Positions 35,142 through 46,500 of a DNA stretch of 64,000 bases are shown here, in pieces. The position numbers and the translations under genes are program-made. Source of the stretch: Pseudevernia furfuracea. Taxonomy: Eukaryota; Ascomycota; Lecanoromycetes; Lecanorales; Parmeliaceae. The stretch covers positions 868,001-932,000 of the forward strand of contig JAIUPT010000041.1 in the NCBI GenBank assembly GCA_022315425.1. Reading direction: 5' to 3'. The notes beneath the pieces were generated by a model, which searched no databases, was not told where the DNA came from, and saw nothing but the letters and a program-made list of their open reading frames with translations. How positions within the stretch are numbered: the stretch's first letter is position 1; the number at the start of each line of letters is the position of its first letter.

Positions 35142-35327
35142 TGTAAGGACCGTACTGTGGTGATAACCGTAGTGTAGTATGTAACGAAGATAACAAGCTG
35201 AGGAGCAACTATGGACTGGGAGGGACGCCATATATGTATGGCGGAGTGAACCTGCCAAGACACGCTAAGCCTAAAGGGGAAGTGTCAAGGCAGGTGTGTC
35301 AAGGGGATGCAGGGTACGGCCGTAACA
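35142..35327 (-). repeat. LTR3 (5' LTR of element B, inverted)
   Basis: 186 bp, minus orientation, clearly related to but diverged from LTR1 and LTR2. Its outer TGTTACG end abuts CTAAT (35328-35332), the same duplication that flanks LTR1. Both outer ends of the block are therefore U3-type LTR starts. Confidence 0.8.
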
Positions 35328-36339
35328 CTAATAAATGCTTTAAATAAATATAAGAAAGAATTACATTAGCTATTTCTTATTAATTTTATTAAACTATTTT
35401 CTTCTTAGCAGAGTAAAAAGATAGTTATTAAGTTCATTATTATTAGTAAATAAGAAAACGATATAGAGAAGTTACTATTTACAGTTAGTTTAGTTATTTA
35501 AAATCTTTAGATTAACTTAGAAAGAGTTAATAACGACTTATTTAAATTTATCGATATTAAAGTCGATGAATTATTTATAAAAAAACAATATTAGTTAAAG
35601 TAAAAAAATATAATCAAGTATGCTTTAATGAAGAAGATCGATAAAATATTTCTATATATTTTACTAGTTATATAAGATCTTGTAAAAATAAAAATATTCT
35701 CTCTAATTAATAAGAAGCTATAAGAATTATCTTTAGATCTTAATAAAGTATATAATAGAATTCTTAGTTAGATTAACGTTAATTATAAGAAAATCGTAAA
35801 ATTGATATTTCGTTAAGTAACTATTATATAAAGACTTTTAACGATAAATAAACTCGTAATAACACGCGTTTTAAGCGAGAAAGAATAAGAAAAGAATATA
35901 ATTCTCTCGAAAGATCTCTTAAATGAATTAAAAGATAATTTTAAATGCTGCGAGTCTCTTATTTACGTTAATACTAATAAGAATACTATTAATCTCGTTT
36001 ATTAATTCGTTAAGAACTATTTCTTAAATACATATCTTTAAGAAAAGAGTAACATGTCGCAGTATTATATTATTATAGACTAAACGAATCTTCTCATTTT
36101 TTAAATATGCTAAACATATCTAAGTCTGAAAGAATTTAAATAAGATATTATAATAATTGAGCGTGATGTAGATTATAGATTACGTCAAAAATTCTTAAGC
36201 CAACGTTTTCTATATAATCACTGCTTTCTTCGATACGCGAATTAAGAGTGATAGAAGTATACACTAGCAGTTAGTCGAGCTTTAATCACTGACTATGAAT
36301 TTAGGAAGAATAATCTAGACAGATTGTCGATATTGCGTG

Positions 36340-36840
36340 ATACTTAGTTGCTCGAAGTAGCTGCAGAAGAACAAGAAGTGATAGTGCAGCGACTGCTCGA
36401 GAATGGCGCCGAGCTGAAGTCTAAAAACGGTTACAGTCAGACACCACTATCTTTGGCGGCTAAGAAAGAGCATAAGGTGATAGTGAAGCTGCTATTAAGT
36501 CGAGACGATATGGCAGCAGATTTCCAAGATATAAATGATTGAACACCGCTGTTGTGAACGGCTAAAAGAGGACATAAGGTGATAGTGAAGCTACTGTTAA
36601 GCCGAGACGATGTGGCAGCAGATTTTCAAGATAAATATGGTTGAACACCGCTGTTATAAGCGGCTAAGAAAGGGCATAAAATAATAGTGAAGCTGCTATT
36701 AAGCCGAGACGATGTGGCAGCAGATTTTCAAGATATAAATGATTGAACACCGCTATCGTAAGCGGCTGAGAAAGAGTATAAGGTGATAGTGAAGCTGCTA
36801 AAATAGAAGATGAGAGATGTAAGCTATGCACCATAAAGCC
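36340..36840 (+). repeat. Degraded ankyrin repeats (four units, about 99-bp period)
   Basis: Four units of the type TPLSLAAKKEHKVIVKLLLS then RDDMAADFQD follow each other; in units 2-4 the W of G-W-TPLLWAA is TGA or TAA. A fifth partial unit precedes them (VAAEEQEVIVQRLLENGAEL). They form the sensor end of the RIPed NACHT-ankyrin gene. A T15-17 tract follows at about 36900. Confidence 0.8.
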
Positions 36841-36899
36841 GAATAGAAAACGCTTTGAATGATCAAATCTAATATTCAACTAATTTAATAGCGTATTAA

Positions 36900-37575
36900 C
36901 TTTTTTTTTTTTTTCAAGTATCCTTCTCTCGAAGAGAAGCTCTTCTATAATACTACTAATTTTATTCTGTAGAGCATTAGATGTCAGAACCAGCATAGAG
37001 TCTGAGACTGAAGCCGAGCCCGTTTGGTATGAACGAAGTAATACTAGTGATTCACCAAGTGCTTTTGACTCGTATGCACAGACGAAACTATGATCTATCG
37101 ATTAATATCGTTAAGTTTCTCGCTATTGACTAAATCATGCAAAGCCTGGTCAAGTCCCAGCAATGACGCATAATACACTGGAACTGGAATGTCGTTCAAC
37201 TCGCGGCGAATGTTAATCGAGGTGTCTCAGAGTCTATCTATGTCGTGTAACTTAACCCAAGTTGCAAATGAATCCTGACGTTGGAATAACTTCAAGATGG
37301 AATCTTCTAGTCCGGGATCGTGCTTTGCCGTTATTTGGTAGTGGTGATATCAATATATAGCCACGAATTTGGCTAATGGAAATTTCTCGAGAAGACTCTG
37401 ATCCAAATTCGAGCTCGAAAGGCCATGCTCAAGCAAGTAAGTTAGACAAATCTGTGCAATTTCACCATGTGCCGTAAGGCTGGTTAGTCTGAATATTGCA
37501 GCCTTCTGATGCCGAATATGTTCGGATTCCAAGTATTCCTGCACAGAGAAATGAGCAATCCGAATAGTCCGTGTT
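36900..37575 (-). pseudogene. NACHT-ankyrin NLR fragment (post-NACHT region)
   Basis: On the minus strand from about 37575: RTIRIAHFSVQEYLESEHIR, HQKAAIFRLTS, EIAQICLTYLLEHGLSSSNL, QSLLEKFPLAKFVAIYWYHH, then LEDSILKLFQR and TWVKLHDIDRL, a stop, and NIRRELNDIPVPVYYASLLG. This is the helical region between NACHT and ankyrins in fungal NLRs. It is lightly damaged, unlike the RIPed receptor on the other strand. It breaks at about 37575, where a plus-strand hydrolase fragment begins, so two NLR pieces are joined head to head. Confidence 0.75.
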
Positions 37576-37599
37576 AACTCTTCTTCGTGATAAGTCTCG

Positions 37600-38175
37600 G
37601 TGGTGTGATCAGCACCAAGACCGATGGAAGACAGCGGTAGATCAAGCTTGCAGGAGTGGCTTGTTGGCTTTGTCGACGCGAACCGATCCGACTCTAAGTG
37701 GCCCGGTATCTTTCAGTCCACCACAGGCATGGCCTTCTTCGGGACGCCCTTCCGGGGAGCGGGTGGGCTGAACCAGAGTGAGATGCTCCAGGCTGCTCAG
37801 AGCCAATACGAGGAGGGTCAGGTCCAGGGGGCGGTTTTGAACATTCTAGCCCCCGGTAACGAAAGCCTGACGGACTTGATGACGTTCTTCTTCGAGACAA
37901 GACAAGAGAAGAACAAGGCTCACGTGGCCTGCTTCTACGAGCAAAAGCCAAGCAACGTCGGCGCCATCCTCCGTGGGAGCCGGATACAGGTATGTGAGAG
38001 GAAGTCATATCCAGTGCACAGCTGATGTGAAACAAAGAGATTTGTGGTCGACGAGAGTTCGGGGTGCCTCGATCAGAGCGAGTCGACGGAGAAATACTCC
38101 CTTTCGCGGGATCACTTCAACATGAACAAATTTGGGAAACCGGAGGAGGAGGATTACCAGACGGTCTGCGAGTGC
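37600..38175 (+). pseudogene. SesB-like hydrolase domain fragment of an NLR
   Basis: The plus frame from about 37640 contains GMAFFGTPFRGAGGLNQSEM, then NILAPGNESLTDLMTFFFET and NVGAILRGSRIQ. A short intron (about 37990-38037, GTATGT donor, GCTGATG branch) leads to RFVVDESSGCLDQSESTEKY and HFNMNKFGKPEEEDYQTVCE. This is an alpha/beta-hydrolase-like N-terminal effector of fungal STAND proteins. The catalytic Ser and most of the fold upstream are absent, and the sequence stops matching at about 38175. It is the non-RIPed relative of the domain at 2.4-2.8 kb. Confidence 0.7.
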
Positions 38176-38640
38176 TGGGTTGACTGTGTCAGCTGCTGTC
38201 TGTGAAACCGTTCTCCGCAAGGATGCATCTTCAATTTTGCCGGAGGGCGATGGCGGCGTGGATTGCGAAGGGCCGCTAGCATCAATCATAAAATCTTCAT
38301 TGACGAACTCCATCCAGGAGTCGTCGCAGATTGCGGCCTCTCGCTCGAACCTCACAGGTCCAACATTGGTAAGAGAGACCAAGAAAGCTTTTGCTGCTGC
38401 TTGCCCAACAGCATTTCTCAAGTCATCAATAGCTGCAACGAGTCGCTCCTGTATACGCTGTACTACTTTAGGCGTCATTTCAACACGGAGGCTCAGACCT
38501 GGACGGAACAAATCGGATTGGTTGACTTGGACTTGCCAACCTCGAGGTTGGGAAGTCTATTTTCTAGAAGGTTCCGTCTGACAGCCTTATAAGACGTCAC
38601 TAAAACAACCGTAAGCCACCTGAAGGGCATTATTCCAGAT
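38176..38640 (-). other. Unassigned minus-strand coding-like segment
   Basis: A minus frame (38511 to about 38176) encodes MTPKVVQRIQERLVAAIDDL, then RNAVGQAAAKAFLVSLTNVG and a Ser/Pro-rich tail. It is not antisense to a known domain and looks like a helical protein segment. It follows the TPR remnant on the same strand. I do not recognise the family. The last 170 bp of the same open frame (38005-38175) is antisense to the hydrolase fragment. Confidence 0.3.
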
Positions 38641-39560
38641 GAGTATTCATTTCGGGTCCTATGCTTTCTCCCTTCCTTCCAGTGCCCGCTGGTACATCTT
38701 CTCGGCCTCAGCCATCTTGCCCTGATTCTTATAGAGGATGCCCAAGTTGTTGACGATGTCGAGTGTGGATGTATGCTCAGGGCCCCATGCTTTCTCCTTT
38801 CCCTCCAGTGCCCGCTGGTACATCTTCTCGGCCTCAGCCATCTTGCCCTGATCAGCATAGAGAAGGCCCAAGTTGTTGACGGTGTCGAGTGTGGATGTAT
38901 GCTCAGGGCCCCATGCTTTCTCCTTTCCCTTCAATGCCCGCTGGTACATCTTCTCGGCCTCAGCCATCTTGCCCTGATCAGCATAGAGATCGCCCAGATT
39001 ATGAAAAGCATCATCAATGTCTTGGTCCTCGGTTGCACTAGGAACATTGACGGTGAAGAGTTGTTGTATACATCGATTTGCATGAGGGAGCAAGCGCTGC
39101 TGCATCAGTCAATACTCTGGCTCCGTTTTTCCAGGCGCAGCAAACCCAACGATCATCGTAGTTAAAATCATCAACTCAAACTTGCCTCTACTGATAGATT
39201 CGCGACATCAATCGTGAACGACCGAGTGAATCGAATAGCTCTCGGTGTCTTGATGTGATTCGACCAGTGAATAGACAAGCAGCTTCTTGATTATCCTTTT
39301 AAAGTCTATCTCACTACGAACAAGGTCTTGCAGTCAGATCGGGTCTTTGAAGCCTCGACTGCCGCGCTTCAACAGCTCAAACCATAGATCTTGATTGTCA
39401 AGATAGGTTCAAAGCTGAAGGAGCTTGACAGCTGTGGAATTGAATTGCTTGACACGTTCGTATGAGATACTCCAAGTCGTTTCTACACTCCCATTCGCAT
39501 AATCACGTAGTCCCATCCACCTTGCGCTGACTCGACCATAGAAAGAATCGTACCCTTTGC
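38640..39560 (-). pseudogene. NB-ARC-TPR NLR, C-terminal part
   Basis: On the minus strand about 39560-39410 reads NGSVETTWSISYERVKQFNS, then AVKLLQL. At 39395-39190 it reads LDNQDLWFELLKRGSRGFKD, then a stop (former W), VRSEIDFKRIIKKLLVYSL and YSIHSVVHD followed by a stop at the conserved W: the end of NB-ARC and the winged helix. MQQRLLPHANRCIQQLF then leads into three and a half near-perfect TPRs (39000-38650; DQGKMAEAEKMYQRAL each). TPRs are intact, while the NB-ARC has W-to-stop changes. It is the same family as the RIPed receptor at 2.3-8.4 kb. Confidence 0.75.
38650..39010 (-). repeat. TPR units, nearly identical
   Basis: Three full 126-bp units plus a partial one. They share the A-EKMYQRAL core and a KAWGPEHTSTLD linker. 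They are not RIPed, showing what the long array at 4.3-8.4 kb looked like before mutation. Confidence 0.85.
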
Positions 39561-39747
39561 CAGTGAATCTGCTCCCTCGAGACTTTGACAAGCATAATCC
39601 TGAAAGTCGGCAAAAGTTGGAGGAGCCGTTGACCGCAACGTTGGAAATAGCAGGGTTCGAGTCTTTGTAGGACACATAGCGTTGCGTAATTTTGTGCTGT
39701 GTGGTATACTAACGACAAGATCGAGCGTGAGGTGGAACTACTCTATA

Positions 39748-40686
39748 TCATCTTCCCGTCATTGCACCCTTTATACAATCTAGCCATCTATTCAGAAGAG
39801 GTTGTCTTTTGACTCTCATCCATCCATCCAGCTGCCGACGCGCCTTGAGCCAACACTCCGCCTCACCATCCAATTGCACCTGCCATTTCTCCTGCCGAGC
39901 CGTTTCGCACATCAATCGCCACGCCGGCTGGGTGAGCATAGCCTCACTATCCTCCTTCCCAACAATAAGACGCAACTCGACCAGCCCCGTGGCACTTTTC
40001 TGTAATCGGCGGATTCCCTTCGCAATCGACGTTCGACCACCTTTCCAAGCGACCTGGATCCTCTGGATCATGTGAACATGTCTGACGTGATACAAGAAAT
40101 CCTCCAGGTCTGCGAAGTCCAAGCACCGAAAGAGGTTCATACTAAAAAAATAGCAGAGCGCCGTGTTGTAGATGGCCCTCGACGTCATGCAGAATCCCAC
40201 ACCCCTTAAATTGTAGACCGTATGATTCATTCCATTCAGGTTGACGCCCGTGCACGGTGTTCCATACCGACACTCCTCGTCCTTCAACATTCCCTCCAGG
40301 TCGGCATCGTTCATGTCGTGCCATTGGGTATTCAACAAACCTGAGCCGAGAGCATATACAGTCGAAAGTCGACGATGTCCGAGGCGAAGGAGCAGCACCC
40401 CATGCTCCTCCTCTAAAACTAGGTGATAGATCATTTTCAGAATATCGAATGGCAGCTCGGAGATGAGACTAGGAATGGTCTTGCGCTCGCCTACGGTGCT
40501 AGAAAAATCAGTAAATCCATCAGTGGTTGCTCGAGGTACGGCTCAGATTCATCTTACCTCAAAGACCGTTCGTCCCGCCTTTGGGTCGCATCCACGGTAC
40601 TGGATGGATCCCTTCTCTTCGCACATGGGGCCATGTTCAGGGACCGAGCTGGCTGGATGTACTGTGTATCGAGTTACTGTAACCAT
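39748..40686 (-). CDS. F-box-like / DUF7730-type protein
   Basis: The main open frame is 40434-39748 (228 residues). Just upstream on the same strand lies SLISELPFDILKMIYHLVL, an F-box-like LPxxILxxIY helix, so the true start is further 5'. A GTAAGA donor at 40556 and acceptors near 40475-40500 suggest an upstream exon beginning at ATG 40686; its exact junction is uncertain. The middle carries the FFSMNLFRCLDFADLEDFLY and QRIQVAWKGG pattern (strand, then 'frequency of i-helix' region) seen in the many small fungal F-box-like/DUF7730 proteins. The last 60 residues are basic and amphipathic. No stops, so likely expressed. Such proteins are thought to act as substrate adaptors, but the function is unproven. 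Confidence 0.6.
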
Positions 40687-40699
40687 CTACTGAGTAACT

Positions 40700-41271
40700 G
40701 GGGCTGATAGCTTGGCCAGCGAAATCGCATATAATTTAGAGTGCAGTGGAATGTAGATGGTGGACAGTCAAGGCTCGGCCGAATAGTAGATGGCTAGAAA
40801 TCCATTCTTGCTGTTGAATAACAGGTCACAGGCCGAATAGATAATGCTCTAAAGAACTAAGAATACAGAAGGTGAAAGCTCTGATAACGTGTTCTTGCCA
40901 AGCCACTAGTAGTATAGGACTGATTGCCACTATTTCTAACACTTGCAGTACGGAGGTCGGCACCAAAAGTCCTGGACGCCAAGATCCGATTAATATGCTA
41001 TCGTCTTCCCACACACATAATCTGGTAATTCAGCGATAAAGTTGTTCATGCTGTCTATATTTACGGATCGCGCCCAGTCTTGCTGCAGCGAATAGCAGAG
41101 GGAAAGACACTTGTGACTTATACTTTCCCGGGAAGCGGGGTAGGGCTGATTTCCTACTAAGGCTTCGCCCATTCGTCACATCACCTTCTCTACCTCTGTC
41201 AACAACGTCCCACTTGATGCAGGCCAGCCGCTACATAACGATATCTCTCACCCCTCTTCCTTTCGATCGAC
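40700..41271. other. Intergenic, no gene recognised
   Basis: Normal composition; only chance frames. It contains the presumed promoter of the gene at 41272. Confidence 0.45.
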
Positions 41272-41541
41272 ATGCACCACAGTCAAGCAAGGCCTCATTT
41301 AAGCAAATACGGGCGACAAGCTTCGATACTGAGAAAGCAAAGCCGTAGCTTCATGCCCAGCCCATCAGTGGGCAAAGGGTCTCAAGGTATCAAGAAACAA
41401 CAACCTGTTCGCAGGAGCGCACGTATACAGTCGATCCAGCGTCCTCGGGAGCAGACCGTCCGTAAAGACAACCTCGTTGGGGGGATACAGACAGCTCTTA
41501 GCCATTCGCTAAGTAACAGAGCTGTCAACAGCAAGGCATAA
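41272..41541 (+). CDS. Possible first exon of the DUF7924 gene, or small hypothetical protein
   Basis: An 89-codon frame that is strongly basic, with QPVRRSARIQSIQRPREQ. Proteins with a DUF7924 domain often start with such a basic RRSAR stretch, so this may be the 5' exon of the gene that continues at 41893. I cannot place the splice sites with confidence. If not, it is an orphan frame. Confidence 0.35.
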   Translation: MHHSQARPHLSKYGRQASILRKQSRSFMPSPSVGKGSQGIKKQQPVRRSARIQSIQRPREQTVRKDNLVGGIQTALSHSLSNRAVNSKA

Positions 41542-41892
41542 CCCTCTATTATCTCCCGTGTTATCCAATGTTGCTCATTAGGAGTCTAGGTTCTTTAAGG
41601 TCCATCGGTCCATTAGAAAAGCGCTGGTTTTCGCCGGAAACGAAAGCGATCGCAAGCTGAATCTTCACCCTCTCGAAGTCATTGCGAGCCCACTCGAAAG
41701 CGATCCGGGACTCCGCTGACAAACTGTGTGCTTGAAAACACGCAAAGTCAGGAAGTGGCGAGCGACATCAGCGAGAATACCACTAACCCACTCGAGTATT
41801 GAATTCGAACCGGGAGGTGGCGTAAGGAATACTTCGAACAAGACAGCCAGGTTAGGGACGATTTCGAACAAGACAGCTGGCTAGAGCACGAA

Positions 41893-43180
41893 ATGGAACA
41901 ATCGAATCAAGTTGTTCAGTACATGGAGATTGACGGAAGAAGATACCCGCGTCCTATAAGGAAAGTTCCGATCTCGCTTCGTCGAAAACAGTTAGATTCA
42001 AGCTTGACTGACTCTAGCGATCAGAAAAAAAGGGAATGCAAGAGTGCTCCATATCGAGACCCACGTTACACCACGTTACTCGCGGCCAAAGGGAGCTTTA
42101 CGGACAAATCAGACTTGGGTATCACGGATGCAAGTAAGAGTCTTTGCCGGCGCCTCTTGAAATCGAAACAGAACGTCCTCAAGGATTCATTGTTTCGCGA
42201 TGATCTGTTTGAAAAGACTTGCCGAAAGATTCAAGACAGAAACGAAGCGAGAGTCATTCAAGACATCTCTCGATTGATTGTCCCTTCTGCAGAAACACTC
42301 GCCACCTACGAGGTCACAGATCTCGACCATCTGATTAAAGATGTCAACGACGGCTGAACAGACAGCATACCAGTTTAGGGTCCACGACCGCAATCGGATT
42401 TCTCTGTTGAATTCAGACGATCCGCATTTATAGACGAGCAGCTCAACAAGCTCGATTCGCTCATCGATAGTGTCTATAATACCTCCTTTTTCGTCGCAAC
42501 CTATCGAATATACTTTTCGTTCCTCATATGCGAGGTGAAGTGCGACGTCGCGACTCTCGATGTAGCAGATCGATAGAATGCTCATAGTATAACTTGCGTC
42601 GTAAGAGATATCATCGAAATTTACAGAGCTGTGAAGCGCGAAAAAGAGATTCATCGAGAAATTCTTATCTTTTCGATCTCGCACGATCACAGCACGATAA
42701 GAGTCTACGATTATTACGCTCTGATTGATGAAGATAAGACTATCTTCTATCGTTACCTTATTCGCAAATTCGATTTCACCGAACAAGACGACAAAGAGAA
42801 ATAATTAGTTTACACATTCATCAAGAACGTCTACGACATATGAATGTCGATTCACTTGAAAAGAATCTGCTCGGCCATTGATGAGTTATCGTCGGATATA
42901 GATTTTGAACTCTCGCAGTTAGCGTTCTTTTCACAAGAACTTGAATCGCAGAGCTCTTAGCAATCAAATGCTGAGTCTACATCTATGCTGAGGGAAGATA
43001 ATAGTCAGTCCAGTCTCGTTGCTTCGCAGAATATTACATCGGATACTTTCTTTTCTTAGAGAATCGAGCGAGAATACAAAAAGCCGAAGAACAACCGTAC
43101 TTCGAAGCAGCAGCGCTAAAGCAATAAGAGTCTTATAAGCATTTAAAGAAGTGTTTTAGAAGTAACACTAAGGCGTTGAT
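41893..43180 (+). pseudogene. DUF7924 protein, 3' half RIPed
   Basis: The first 154 codons (41893-42357) are intact, with KDSLFRDDLFEKTCRKIQDR and NEARVIQDISRLIVPSAETL. Then TGG has become TGA at the conserved VN(D/E)GW site. The frame continues with SIPV.GPRPQSDFSVEFRRS, FIDEQLNKLDSLIDSVYNTS, SFLICEVKCDVATLDVADR, NAHSITCVVRDIIEIYRAVK, LIFSISHDHSTIRVYDYYAL and FTKNVYDxW-like VYTFIKNVYDI. This is the fungal DUF7924 domain, whose function is unknown to me, although its EVKC and repeated acidic motifs recall nuclease-like folds. The transition from intact to RIPed falls near 42356. Confidence 0.75.
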
Positions 43181-43559
43181 TGTCTTTAGAAGATTTATAA
43201 GCGACTTGATAGGAAGTTGAAGCTCTTGTGAAGGCTGATCCAAGGTCAAGCAAATTTGCTCATGCTTGACGAGGGCTTCTGTAGTCAGATGAAGAGAAAT
43301 TATAAGTGAACTCGATTACTAGGTTGCGCCTCTATTTTCTGTGAACTCCTTAACAAGCTAGAAGATTCGCTCTTATCTACTTAAGCGATGAAAAATCAGT
43401 TTTATAGGAAAAAGGAGGCAATATATCGATCGAAAGAGTGACTTGTTCGGCTGTTAAGCCGCTAAGTCCATGATCATCTATTCATGATTGTCGTATTCTT
43501 CGACTGTATACAGAGATAAAGAATAAATAAAAATTCAAACGACGTCAATTTTGCGCTGT
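43181..43559. other. RIPed spacer
   Basis: AT-rich, no recognisable feature. It lies between the 3' ends of the DUF7924 and NLR pseudogenes, which converge here. Confidence 0.5.
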
Positions 43560-46500
43560 AGTGTTAGTTATATTCGAGATCTGATTAATTCGCTGATAGA
43601 ATCGGAAATTAGACTCTGGCCTAGAGTATTAGACGTCTCTATCCTGGCCTTTTATTTCACGAATCATAGACGAATAGTAATAGAAGCAGCTTCGTGTCGT
43701 AGAATGGTTCGAGCTCAACGTTTTCGAAAACCCTGCTGAAGCTCTAAGATAGAGAACGAACGTATTATTATATCGTTGTTGATGATGAAACAGGTAGGCA
43801 AGGCTGTAAACGCTAATCAATGTGAAGGGATACTCGATTCTCAGTATCTTCTTTCTTTCTTTTAACGCTCGTCGATTTATCTTCTCGATCGTCTTATACT
43901 TTCTCTGATATTGAAGCATCAATGTCAGATTATTAACGCTGATCAATGTGTCTGAATGCTCGACTCTCAGCATCTTCTCTCTTTTTTTTAGCGCTCGTCG
44001 ATTCATCTCCTCGATCGTCTTATACTTTCTCTGATTCTAAAACATCGATATCAAAATATCGACGCTGATTAATGTGAAGAGATACTCGACTCTTAGTATC
44101 TTCTCTCTTTCTTTTAGCGCTCGTCGATTTATCTTCTCGATCGTCTTATACTTTCTCTGATTCTGAAGCATCGATGCAAGTAAACTCAAGCTATTTAATA
44201 TGATAGTGACGACGTTCTCTGCTCGTTCTTAATAGATGTTATATAATTTCGAGACTGCTTCATATGTAGAGTCATATCTTTCTTATCGTCAATTAAATCA
44301 TTTCACGTTATATAGAAGAGCTGCACGATGTCTCATATTATTTTCTAATATGAATTTATGTCATAATACTGCTTGAGCATACGTTAACATCGATTCACAC
44401 GTTTCTTTATGCTTATACTTATCGTTCGAAAACTTCTTCGCTAACAGCTACAAAGCTTGACTCGCGTAGTTCGCTTTCTCACTTCTCTGCTCTAGTCAGT
44501 AGTATATTAATGCTTATATGAGTGAGTGAATCGCGTATGTCTCTCTCTCAATCTCTTAACTAATCAAAGCGAATTCGTTAAGCGTATCGATAGTTATTCT
44601 GAAGTCTACGTCTTTTTTAGCTGATCGTCGTAATAGCTTCTCTGAGATTCGCTGTGAATTAAGCATCGCTATAAGTAATAATAGCTTTATCGTCTGAGGC
44701 TTCTGCGTTAGAATCTAATCAAAGAATAGCTTTCACGTTCGAAAGACGAAATTAGAGAAATCGCGCGACCTTCGAGAATCTTGAAGCTTCTGACTTAGAT
44801 GATTCGTCAGGTTCTGCTTGTCTTTTTCAAGGGCTGTTAGATAGTCTTAAACGATTCATCGATTGCGATTAATAAAGGTAGCAGTCTACGTGATGACTAG
44901 CGAAATATATTTTAGAATATTCAACAGTCTTTCTATATTATAAATCTCGAAAGAGCTCGCAGATCCTTTTAGTTTCAATTATAATAACTTCATCGCTTCT
45001 TGAGATAAGAGTGACGACACCTTCACACATAATTCTTTATAGACAAGATTCTAATTAATAAGTCTGCTTCTTGTCGTAATGAGCAATAATTTCTGAGGAT
45101 TTAAGATGTTTAAAAGATAGTCGATTAGAGGTTTCTGAGTTTAAATAATAGTAGCAGATAATATATTCGATTCGGTCGAAGAGAAAAGGAGATCCGCATT
45201 ATCAGCATTATTCACAATCATGAGTCAATGACTATCCTCCTTATTCAGCCACTTGAAGATTAGTTCACATATATCGATATTGAAATCGTCGCATGCAGAA
45301 AGCTGTAATCTACGTGCAATGTGATCATAGATATGCACAAATGTGACAGAGCTGGTTGCGTACACTCAGAAGATATGACTCTGCGAGTGAGATTGCCGAA
45401 ACCTGTAAGCGTACTCAATGGCGATCTGGGATTTTCTGACACCTTCGGTTAGTGTCTGTAAGATTTTATTCAAAGGAAAGAATCTATACTCAATTCCTTT
45501 CATTTCACATAACGAAACGTAATGATGCATTTGAAGCTGCTTCTCAATTTGAGAGAATATGTCTTTTCGATCAATGAAGTTATAATCTCTCTGAAACGAC
45601 ACGAAGAAGAGAGGCTCAACTAATACAATCATAAGAAGATCAGTTACACATAATCTAGAATCTGACATTTATTTATTGACTATAACGAAAAGGAGTTCAG
45701 TATTCTTATTAATCTCTCGTTCTCTTACAATAAGAAAGTAATCTTTACGTTCTAGTCTACTTCTTTTATGCGCTCACGCAGTAAACATCAGCGAAGTCTA
45801 CTCACACATTTTCGTAGCTATCGCAGTCGTCATCTGCGTATAACTAATCGATTTTTCTGAGATGCAGCAGAGGAGCTCCTTAACATACGCTATCGTTATC
45901 GTCGCCGTATAAGGCTATTAGCGCTTGTTTTTGTGTGTATTGACATAATCGTATATCTCTCGAATCACTAGATAGGGAAAGTTGTTCATGAGATCAGTCG
46001 TCTTTATCTTAAAGTATAATACGTTAAGCTCTTTGCGTAGTCTTTCTCGCGTTGCTTCGTCTTTCATTACTTGATTCTCTGACGCGATCAACTTATAGTG
46101 AATTATGAGAATTTCGTCTTCACGATTAGATCGAGTGATCAGTCGATTAATTTCATAATTAGCGCACGTCGCTTAATCGGCTCGATAATCATAGTCTATC
46201 TCAAATAAGTGATCCTGCTGTGCGCTCTGATATGTATTAGTCTTTTATAGCTTTGAATATTTTAATAACATTTGTGACAGATATCTTAAAAGTTCTGTCT
46301 CCTTCATTATATGTCTGACATATAAACTACTCACAGCGTTGAGTAGCATATTAGACGATCGATTTAACGACCCTATTCGCACGAATCGTTCTTCTTAAAC
46401 GATTTTCTCAAAGTTATACTAAATCACTTCATTAGACGTCTCGACGGGTTTGCTGATCACCATATCACTCAGTCGAATATCGTTCTCCACGCTCGGAGCT

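Larger units (their letters stand above)
29470..36850 (+). pseudogene. RIPed NACHT-ankyrin NLR split by a retroelement block
   Basis: Plus-strand reading at 30180-30581 gives KKDRVDNIYEQ, then IIFSFLIKELA, YYFCDDKDERRR, LLQLLQQRLILFKHIQS and DRLFTNFYALRRIFNNIV, up to EIYYLI. These are the motifs of a fungal NACHT domain up to Walker B. The retroelement block 30582-35327 interrupts here. At 35328 the frame resumes as ALNKYK, the RIPed remainder of DALDECE, and continues through VNNDLFKFIDIKVDEL. Ankyrin repeats follow at about 36340-36840. Removing one copy of the 5-bp duplication CTAAT rejoins the two halves in frame. N-terminal effector sequence before 29900 is not identifiable. Confidence 0.75.

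Noticed and set aside
42187..42786. 199-codon minus open frame
   Set aside because: Antisense to the DUF7924 domain, whose motifs are clear on the plus strand; RIP removed minus-strand stops by chance.
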